Shown here in pieces: positions 1-5,265 of a stretch of DNA of 5,709 bases. Both the position numbers and the translations under genes were made by a program. Source of the stretch: Ignavibacteria bacterium (GTDB lineage Bacteria; Bacteroidota; Ignavibacteria; UBA10030; UBA6906); contig JAOUDE010000177.1 in assembly GCA_029859455.1 (NCBI GenBank), forward strand, positions 1 through 5,709, in the 5' to 3' direction. Every line of letters begins with the position of its first letter. The stretch's first letter is position 1. The notes below the pieces were generated by a model. The model ran no database searches, was not told where the DNA came from, and saw only the letters and a list, made by a program, of their open reading frames with translations.

Positions 1-1
1 C

Positions 2-742
2 TATGAATCGTATCCGGAATGGCTGGCAAGCCCGTATGCAGCGAAAGGGGTCACATGCCAGGACTGCCACATGCCGCCGGATAGTGTGACAACCAACTTT
101 GCGCCGGGGCGGGGAGGGCTGGAACGTGAAGCCGCAACGATTCCGAGCCATTTCCAGCTCGGATCGCGGGACAGCGCCTTTCTTGCCTCTGCAGTTGAGA
201 TGAAGACGACAGGGACGGTGTCGGGAGGTGAGCTTATCATCCGGGTGGAGATCACAAACGTTGCTGCAGGGCATCACGTACCGACCGATCAGCCGATGCG
301 TAACATGATCCTTCTTGTTACCGCCACGGCTGCCAGCGGACGCAGCCTTGACTATCTTGGCGAAGAGCACGTTCCGTACTGGGGAGGCAGCGGCGATCCG
401 GCTGACGGGAACTACGAAGGATTACCAGGAAAAGGATTTGCGAAGATTCTCTACGAACGCAACCCTCAGTATGTCTCCTCCGCAAACACCGAGTTGCAGA
501 AACAGATCTCCCCCGCTCCGCAATGGCGGATCATCGATATACTCAGTGACAACAGGATCCCTGCAATGGCGACTGATACCTCACATTACCGGTTCGCCGT
601 AGCAGATGCCGGATCCACGATCGAAATCCGTTCGGAGCTCATATACAGACGGACATTCAGAAATTGGGCGGCGATGAAGCAGTGGGAGATTCCGGACGTG
701 GTCATGGCAAGAAACACGAAAACGATCAGGACGGATAACTAG
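2..742 (+). CDS. Multiheme-type cytochrome c, C-terminal part (5' truncated)
   Basis: The reading frame is open from the window edge (first full codon at 2) to TAG at 740-742, giving 246 visible residues; the start lies upstream. A heme-binding CQDCHMP motif sits at visible residues 19-25 (nt 56-76), preceded by an SPYAAKGVTC stretch of the kind that leads into the last heme site of many environmental multiheme cytochromes. The remaining ~200 residues have no further CxxCH. They look beta-rich and carry AGHHVPT (visible 89-95), a GHxxPT-type motif I recall from the C-terminal domains of such cytochromes; its His could be a distal heme ligand. Only one heme is visible, so 'multiheme' is inferred from this layout and from the neighbours. 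The protein would be exported for heme attachment, with an electron-transfer role. It heads a tight operon, ending 13 nt before the peroxidase gene. The exact family and heme number cannot be seen here. Confidence 0.8.
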   Translation, partial: YESYPEWLASPYAAKGVTCQDCHMPPDSVTTNFAPGRGGLEREAATIPSHFQLGSRDSAFLASAVEMKTTGTVSGGELIIRVEITNVAAGHHVPTDQPMRNMILLVTATAASGRSLDYLGEEHVPYWGGSGDPADGNYEGLPGKGFAKILYERNPQYVSSANTELQKQISPAPQWRIIDILSDNRIPAMATDTSHYRFAVADAGSTIEIRSELIYRRTFRNWAAMKQWEIPDVVMARNTKTIRTDN

Positions 743-743
743 C

Positions 744-750
744 AGGAGGA
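744..750 (+). promoter_or_regulatory. Shine-Dalgarno site of the diheme peroxidase gene
   Basis: AGGAGGA lies 5 nt before the ATG at 756, just after the stop codon of the upstream cytochrome. It is a near-perfect anti-16S match and fixes the start at 756. Its position in the 13-nt gap supports co-transcription of the two genes. Confidence 0.8.
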
Positions 751-755
751 ACCGG

Positions 756-1763
756 ATGAGACGCGTCCCATTCATGCTCGTCTTCTCTATTCTCGTCTCC
801 GGCTGTGGAGAGGACAACAGCCGCAAAGCCGATGAAGCGTTCGTGATGACCATCCCAATCGGGCTGGACGCGGGCGGTCAATACATTCCCCAAAACAATC
901 CGATGACGGTCCGGAAAATCGAACTTGGACGGAGACTCTTCTTTGATGCACGACTTTCGCTCGACGGAACCGTTGCCTGTGCAACCTGTCACAACCCCTC
1001 GCTGGGGTTTGCCGACGGACGCGCTTTTGCGATAGGGATCTACGGGCAGGAATTCAAGAGGGGGACACCCACGCTGATCAACCGACTCTTCAGCCGGGAA
1101 CAATTCTGGGACGGACGCTCGAAAGACCTGGAGGATCAGGTTCGTAACCCGATTGAGAACGAACTGGAAATGGGGAACACCGTGGAGAATATGGTGCGTA
1201 CCCTGAATCAGGTTGAAGAATACCGGATACGGTTTCGGGATGTCTTTGGAGGGGAGATATCAATGGAGAATGTTGCCATGGCGATCGCCGCATTCGAACG
1301 GACACTGGTCTCCGGGAACTCCTTCTATGATCAGTATAAGAATGGAAAAACGGATGCCCTGTCGGAATCGGCGAAGCGGGGTGTCGCCCTGTTCGAAAGC
1401 GACCGGGTGAATTGCATCAAGTGTCACCTCGGCCCGAATTTTACCGATGAGAAATATCACAACAACGGAACGGGGATGGACAAGGAAGAGCCTGATTGGG
1501 GACGATATGAAGTGACGAAGAACGACTCGGACCGTGGAGCGTTCAAGACCCCGACGCTCCGGGATATGTCCAGAACGGCGCCGTACATGCATAACGGGAG
1601 CCTGAGGACTCTCCGGGAGGTTGTTGAATATTACAACAAGGGGGGGATTCCGAACAGATACCTGAGTCCACATATGATACCGTTGAAACTGACCAATCAG
1701 GAGATTGAGGATCTGGTGAACTTCATGAAGAGTCTGAGCGGGACGAATGAGCTGGTGTTCTGA
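756..1763 (+). CDS. Diheme cytochrome c peroxidase / MauG-family lipoprotein
   Basis: This 335-residue protein is about the usual size for the bacterial diheme peroxidase (CCP/MauG) family, which reduces H2O2 or carries out other high-valent heme oxidations. The N-terminus is a lipoprotein signal with lipobox VSGC (Cys17), so it should be membrane-anchored and face the periplasm or outer membrane. The peroxidatic heme site is CATCH (75-79) and the electron-transfer heme site is CIKCH (220-224). QFWDGR supplies the inter-heme Trp118, and NELEMG gives Glu138, the position of catalytic Glu114 in the Pseudomonas aeruginosa enzyme. FKTPTLRD (263-270) and APYMHNGS (275-282) are family hallmarks. 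By memory-based alignment, the classical distal His71 is replaced by Ile95 and the Met275 heme ligand by Tyr293, as in MauG/BthA-like enzymes. The start is set by a strong ribosome site. The gene is the middle member of the cytochrome operon. The fold assignment is firm; whether the substrate is peroxide only or also a protein is open. Confidence 0.93.
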   Translation: MRRVPFMLVFSILVSGCGEDNSRKADEAFVMTIPIGLDAGGQYIPQNNPMTVRKIELGRRLFFDARLSLDGTVACATCHNPSLGFADGRAFAIGIYGQEFKRGTPTLINRLFSREQFWDGRSKDLEDQVRNPIENELEMGNTVENMVRTLNQVEEYRIRFRDVFGGEISMENVAMAIAAFERTLVSGNSFYDQYKNGKTDALSESAKRGVALFESDRVNCIKCHLGPNFTDEKYHNNGTGMDKEEPDWGRYEVTKNDSDRGAFKTPTLRDMSRTAPYMHNGSLRTLREVVEYYNKGGIPNRYLSPHMIPLKLTNQEIEDLVNFMKSLSGTNELVF

Positions 1764-1764
1764 T

Positions 1765-3813
1765 ATGAATCCGCGGCAGCTGTGTTGCATTTCCGCCTTC
1801 CTTCTACTTGTTGCCTCCGGTTGCGGGGGTGATTCCGGGTCGGATTATGTCCGTGACGGCGATCATCTCTACCTGAATACGGCGGCGGAGGTTGCGTATG
1901 TCGGGTCCGATGCCTGCCGGGATTGTCACCTTGAGCTCTATCAGTCCTTCATGAAAACGACCACCGCGCACTCGATGGTTCGTCTTGATTCGTCCAATAT
2001 CATAGAATCGTATCCACAGATCAATCCGGTGTACGATCCGGGGCAGGATTTCTACTACGAAATGATACAGCGGGGGAACAGGTTTTTCCAGCGGGAGTAT
2101 CGCCTTGATCTCACCGGTGAGATCATTCATGAACGGATCATGGAGGCGCACTACGCGATCGGGTCCGGAAAGAACCTGAGGATGTATTTTCATGATGAGA
2201 ACGGGATGTTCTATGAGCTTCCGCTCACCTGGTATGTTCACAGGGGGGAGTGGGATCTCAGCCCTGGCTATCGCGAATTCGGTAATCTCCGTTTCTCCCG
2301 GTTCGCAGGGTCGAAGTGCCTTGCCTGCCACAATGACCATATGAAGGTTTCTCCCATCGCATACGAGAGGTTCCTGAAGCCTTACCCTCTCGGTATCGGG
2401 TGCGAGGCATGTCACGGTCCGGGAGACCTCCATATTCGTCAGGAGCGGGGTGAAACGATCGACCTGCCTTCTGATGACGCAAGAACGATCGTGAATCCTG
2501 TGGATCTCTCCCCCCGGAGGCAGATCGATGTCTGCCAGCAGTGTCACCTCCAGGGAAAGGGATGGGCGCTCTGGGAAGGTGTGGGGTGGTTCGATTTCAG
2601 GCCCGGTATGCTGCTGGAGGACCGCTGGTCAGTCTTCACCGATTCGAAAACCAAACGCGAGGCATTCAAGGTAGCGAACAGCGCGTATCGTTTCGCGCAG
2701 AGCCGCTGCTTCAAGGAGAGCCATGGTGTCACAACATGCAACACATGTCACGACTCCCATGGTACATTCAAGGGTTCCTCCATCGAATTCAACCGGCAGA
2801 ACTGTCAAAAGTGTCATCCGCCCGAAAGTCTGCCGGGCAAGGGTTCCCGTTTCGCTCACGGCCCGAACGACAACTGCGTCCCGTGCCATATGAAGCAAAC
2901 TGGGACAGAGAACACCCTTCATGGGGTGATCAACACCGATCACTGGATCCGGGTCGATGCTGACAGCACACATATCGACTGGACTTCATACAGAACACCT
3001 TTCGAGCGGCAGGGACTTGTCTCGCTCAGCCCCTTTCTGGATGCCGGTGATTCCTCGAGGTTCCAGCGGCGAGGGGTCGCATGGATCGACTACTTCCGGA
3101 ATTACGACAACCAGGCACCGTACCTGGATTCTGCCATGAGGTATCTGGAGTATGACATCCAGCTGCGTGGCGGGACACCAAGGACATTCTATTACCTCGG
3201 GGATCTTCAGCACGAACGCGGGGAGTATCGAAAAGCACAAACCGCACTTCAGAAGGCCCTCCGTCTGAAGGAACGGTATCCGGAGGCCTGGTTCCGTCTG
3301 GGGCAAACGTATGCCGCCCTTGGAAGGAATGATTCAGCTGCATCCTGTTACCGTACTGCGGTGGGTCTGCTTCCGGGGGAACCGGCGTATTTTGAATCGC
3401 TCGGAATCACACTGGCCGAGCAGGGCTCCGTACAGGACGCGATCGACACGCTTAAGGAAGCCCTGAGACTCGATCGTTACAATCCTGCAGTGTATGCATA
3501 TCTTGGAAATATCTATGCGCTCAGCCTCGACCAGCCGGCCCTGGCGCTCCCTTTTCTGCGGGAGAGGGCAGTCCTGGATCCGGACAATCCGGATGCCTAC
3601 GTGAATCTCGGGAATGTCTATCTGATGCTGGGACAATATGACAAAGCCATCGATACATATGCCCTGGAGCTGTATTACAGGCCGGGGTCTCTTATGGCTC
3701 TCTACAATCTGGCCCGTGCGTATGATCTGTCAGGGGCACCCGAAAAAGCAGAGGACGCGCGTGCCCGCGCGATGGCGATCAACCCGTCCATGATTGGTGC
3801 TATCCGACCGTAG
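1765..3813 (+). CDS. Heptaheme c-type cytochrome lipoprotein with C-terminal TPR array
   Basis: From the ATG at 1765 the protein has 682 residues. The N-terminus is a lipoprotein signal ending ASGC (Cys20). Seven CxxCH heme sites follow: CRDCH 51-55, CLACH 185-189, CEACH 213-217, CQQCH 257-261, CNTCH 325-329, CQKCH 347-351 and CVPCH 371-375. About 130 residues, probably beta-rich, separate hemes 1 and 2, including YAIGSGKN and WDLSPGY stretches typical of this cytochrome c554-like family. At least seven non-motif histidines (including 69, 192, 223, 332, 365, 386, 393) could serve as distal ligands. Residues ~472-674 form about six TPR repeats, a protein-docking module. The likely role is electron transfer at the envelope, with the TPRs recruiting a partner. 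An in-frame ATG at 1747 overlaps the peroxidase stop, but 1765 gives a better signal peptide; neither has a clear ribosome site, suggesting translational coupling. The electron donor and acceptor are unknown. Confidence 0.9.
   Translation: MNPRQLCCISAFLLLVASGCGGDSGSDYVRDGDHLYLNTAAEVAYVGSDACRDCHLELYQSFMKTTTAHSMVRLDSSNIIESYPQINPVYDPGQDFYYEMIQRGNRFFQREYRLDLTGEIIHERIMEAHYAIGSGKNLRMYFHDENGMFYELPLTWYVHRGEWDLSPGYREFGNLRFSRFAGSKCLACHNDHMKVSPIAYERFLKPYPLGIGCEACHGPGDLHIRQERGETIDLPSDDARTIVNPVDLSPRRQIDVCQQCHLQGKGWALWEGVGWFDFRPGMLLEDRWSVFTDSKTKREAFKVANSAYRFAQSRCFKESHGVTTCNTCHDSHGTFKGSSIEFNRQNCQKCHPPESLPGKGSRFAHGPNDNCVPCHMKQTGTENTLHGVINTDHWIRVDADSTHIDWTSYRTPFERQGLVSLSPFLDAGDSSRFQRRGVAWIDYFRNYDNQAPYLDSAMRYLEYDIQLRGGTPRTFYYLGDLQHERGEYRKAQTALQKALRLKERYPEAWFRLGQTYAALGRNDSAASCYRTAVGLLPGEPAYFESLGITLAEQGSVQDAIDTLKEALRLDRYNPAVYAYLGNIYALSLDQPALALPFLRERAVLDPDNPDAYVNLGNVYLMLGQYDKAIDTYALELYYRPGSLMALYNLARAYDLSGAPEKAEDARARAMAINPSMIGAIRP
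3178..3786 (+). repeat. TPR repeat region of the heptaheme cytochrome
   Basis: About six consecutive ~34-residue helical repeats are visible in the protein (residues ~472-674). Each follows the TPR pattern of a small residue at position 8 (LG), an aromatic at 11, Gly near 15, then A at 20 and a closing proline-containing loop. Examples are the units containing AWFRLGQTYAALGRNDSA and AYVNLGNVYLMLGQYDKAI. The fourth unit (ALSLDQPALAL) is the most divergent. The array runs to within eight residues of the C-terminus. Confidence 0.88.
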
Positions 3814-3848
3814 GTTACAGTTTCCCCCTTTCTCCGATCTGCCTCAGC

Positions 3849-3867
3849 AGTTGATTGCGGATCAACT
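3849..3867 (+). terminator. Hairpin downstream of the cytochrome operon, possible terminator
   Basis: AGTTGAT (3849-3855) and ATCAACT (3861-3867) form a perfect 7-bp stem with a 5-nt TGCGG loop, 35 nt after the stop codon of the heptaheme gene. The stem is AT-rich and no clean T-run follows, only a pyrimidine-rich tract. It is therefore at best a weak intrinsic terminator, or a 3'-end stability element. Confidence 0.35.
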
Positions 3868-3979
3868 CGTCCTGTATCCCTTGCTTCTTTCCTTCATTTG
3901 AGGCAAGGTTTCATGCTTACCGTTGCATCCCCGGTTAGGCCGTCCGGCCACGCTGAGATCCAGCAATTCGTTCTACATC

Positions 3980-3984
3980 GGAGG
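3980..3984 (+). promoter_or_regulatory. Shine-Dalgarno site fixing the propeller gene start
   Basis: GGAGG lies 4 nt before the ATG at 3989. An in-frame ATG at 3923 would add 22 residues (MHPRLGRPATLR...) that bury the signal peptide and has no such site, so 3989 is the start. Confidence 0.75.
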
Positions 3985-3988
3985 TTCC

Positions 3989-5206
3989 ATGAAACTAACC
4001 CCGGCTCTCCTTATTCTCATCGCAGCGGCTCAATCTTCATTTGCCCAGGGAGGATGGTTGTCCCGGTCCAATGTTACATCGAACGATCTTCATTGTGTCG
4101 ATTTCAATGATCGGAACAACGGGACGGCGGTCGGGCAATTCGGAATCATCCTGCGGACAACAGACGGCGGCGTAACGTGGGCCGACCAGACTCATTTGTT
4201 CGAGAGTCTTCTTGGAGTATCGTTCGTGGATTCATCGATCGGAACGATCGTCGGAAACAGCGGGACGATCATACGGACAACCGATGCCGGAGCAACATGG
4301 ACCACTCAGAACAGCGGCATTACAACAAATCTTACCTTCGTCCATTTTGTGGACCCTGATCATGGGACCGCGGTCGGGCTCGGAGGTGTGATCCTCCATA
4401 CAACGAACGGTGGGGATACATGGAACAGCCAGGTAAGCGGGGTGTTCAACGATTTGCTTGGAGTTCACTTTGTGGATCAAAACGTTGGAACGGTGGTCGG
4501 CGTTTCCGAAATTCTTCGGACGACTGACGGCGGTTCGACATGGGCGGTCCAGCCTAATCCATCGAGCATCCTCTATGCCGTGTGGATGACTGATTCGGAC
4601 AATGGCGTCATTGTTGGTGATTTCGGCCTGGTACTCAGAACCACCGATGCAGGAGCGACATGGGAGGAACAGACCAGCGGAACGGCGGCCTGGCTCTATT
4701 CGCTGACGTTCGCAGATGACACGACCGGCTGGGCCGCGGGGAATTCCGGGACGATCATCAGAACCACCGACGGTGGTATCACCTGGGAAGAGCAGGATAC
4801 TCCGACGAACAGGTCTTTGCGTGGCATTGCCGCCCCGGACAGAGAAAATGGGTTTGCTGTTGGCCTGAGTGGAACAGTATTGTACACAACCACTGGAGGC
4901 GTGGTCACTTCCGTGGAGGACGGGGTTGTTGGCGGCGACGGGATCGGTTTCGGTCTGCTCCAGAACTACCCGAATCCATTCAATCCCTCGACAAGAATTC
5001 AGTATGCGCTGAATCGCCGTACCACCGTCGTTCTCAAGGTGTATGATCTGATCGGTCGTGAAGTAGCGACCCTTTTCAAGGGAGAGCAGGAGCCGGGATT
5101 TCACACGGCTGAATGGGATGCTTCATCATCTTCAGGGGGGGTCTACCTCTACCGGATCGAAACTGAGAAGGCGGTCCAGGTCAAACGAATGCTTCTTCTC
5201 CGATAG
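3989..5206 (+). CDS. Secreted seven-bladed BNR/Ycf48-like beta-propeller protein with T9SS sorting domain
   Basis: The protein has 405 residues. A Sec signal peptide occupies 1-19 (probable cleavage at SFA/Q). Seven repeats of 40-41 residues follow, marked by (R/H/Y)TT(D/N/T)xG at 56, 96, 137, 177, 217, 258 and 299 and by Trp at 23, 64, 104, 145, 185, 225 and 266. This is the pattern of BNR/Asp-box or Ycf48/HCF136-type propellers, which are seven-bladed. Asp-box repeats occur in sialidases and photosystem assembly factors but do not by themselves imply glycosidase activity, and I see no sialidase catalytic set. Residues ~321-405 are a type A T9SS sorting domain (QNYPNPFNPST, then a YDLIGREVATL strand and GGVYLYRI near the end). 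The protein should cross the outer membrane by T9SS and have the tail removed, being released or anchored at the surface. The ligand is unknown. The architecture is common in FCB genomes, where such genes are often annotated as hypothetical. Confidence 0.93.
   Translation: MKLTPALLILIAAAQSSFAQGGWLSRSNVTSNDLHCVDFNDRNNGTAVGQFGIILRTTDGGVTWADQTHLFESLLGVSFVDSSIGTIVGNSGTIIRTTDAGATWTTQNSGITTNLTFVHFVDPDHGTAVGLGGVILHTTNGGDTWNSQVSGVFNDLLGVHFVDQNVGTVVGVSEILRTTDGGSTWAVQPNPSSILYAVWMTDSDNGVIVGDFGLVLRTTDAGATWEEQTSGTAAWLYSLTFADDTTGWAAGNSGTIIRTTDGGITWEEQDTPTNRSLRGIAAPDRENGFAVGLSGTVLYTTTGGVVTSVEDGVVGGDGIGFGLLQNYPNPFNPSTRIQYALNRRTTVVLKVYDLIGREVATLFKGEQEPGFHTAEWDASSSSGGVYLYRIETEKAVQVKRMLLLR
4055..4903 (+). repeat. 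Seven 40-41 residue propeller repeats
   Basis: The repeats recur every 120-123 nt in the gene. The core reads G(T/A)xVGxxGxILRTTDGGxTWxxQ. Six repeats carry both the TTDGG-type turn and its following TW. The last (299-303) has the TTTGG turn but no Trp, and its partner Trp23 lies at the N-terminus, so the ring is probably closed by the N-terminal strand. The core of repeats 2 and 6 is identical over 11 residues (GNSGTIIRTTD at 89-99 and 251-261). Confidence 0.88.
4949..5203 (+). other. Type A T9SS C-terminal sorting domain
   Basis: Residues 321-405 match the Por secretion tail family (TIGR04183-like). The hallmarks are LLQNYPNPFNP at the start, alternating beta-strands, an EW(D/N)A-like stretch, GVYLYRI, and a basic-hydrophobic end (VKRMLLLR). 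The domain directs outer-membrane translocation by T9SS and is normally cleaved. It is the main taxonomic marker in the window. Confidence 0.92.
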
Positions 5207-5254
5207 CCAATCAGACGCACACATCAGTAGTTAGTTTCAACACTCACAAAACCA

Positions 5255-5260
5255 GGGAGG
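5255..5260 (+). promoter_or_regulatory. Shine-Dalgarno site of the SdrD-type lipoprotein gene
   Basis: GGGAGG lies 5 nt before the ATG at 5266. The 59-bp gap after the propeller gene has no obvious terminator, so the two genes may share a transcript. Confidence 0.75.
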
Positions 5261-5265
5261 CCTTC

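Larger units (their letters stand above)
3814..3988 (+). other. Intergenic region between cytochrome operon and propeller gene
   Basis: This 175-bp gap holds no credible gene. It contains a perfect 7-bp inverted repeat (3849-3867), a second imperfect hairpin (TTGCTTC at 3881-3887 with GAGGCAA at 3900-3906, one G-T pair, 12-nt loop) and a short GGCC/GGCC hairpin (3938-3949). The stretch 3817-3900 is pyrimidine-rich. A transcription boundary is plausible here. I could not pick a convincing promoter of either sigma-70 or Bacteroidetes (TTTG / TAnnTTTG) type. Confidence 0.6.

Noticed and set aside
1260..1790. Minus-strand open frame (176 codons) opposite the peroxidase
   Set aside because: It covers the conserved second heme site and the FKTPTLRD/APYMHNG motifs of the plus-strand gene, and has no motif of its own.
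1804..2547. Minus-strand open frame (247 codons) opposite the heptaheme gene
   Set aside because: The plus strand carries four CxxCH motifs in order here; the antisense product has no domain or credible start context.
3893..3900. TTCATTTG as a Bacteroidetes-type -7 promoter element (TAnnTTTG)
   Set aside because: The TA is not matched and no TTTG -33 element is found at the required spacing.
3938..3949. GGCC-GTCC-GGCC inverted repeat as an operator
   Set aside because: The stem is only 4 bp, is expected by chance in GC-rich DNA, and has no second copy nearby.
3923..3988. Upstream ATG extension of the propeller gene
   Set aside because: The extra 22 residues would precede a clean Sec signal peptide; GGAGG lies directly before the ATG at 3989.
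4232..5104. Long minus-strand open frame (290 codons) opposite the propeller gene
   Set aside because: It lies entirely inside a plus-strand gene with signal peptide, repeats and sorting domain; its translation has no recognisable motif. It is explained by codon bias on the repeats.
3989..5206. Sialidase or other glycosidase call for the Asp-box propeller
   Set aside because: Asp-box/BNR-type repeats alone do not show catalysis; no arginine triad or nucleophile arrangement of sialidases could be identified, and 40-residue uniform blades fit Ycf48-like propellers better.
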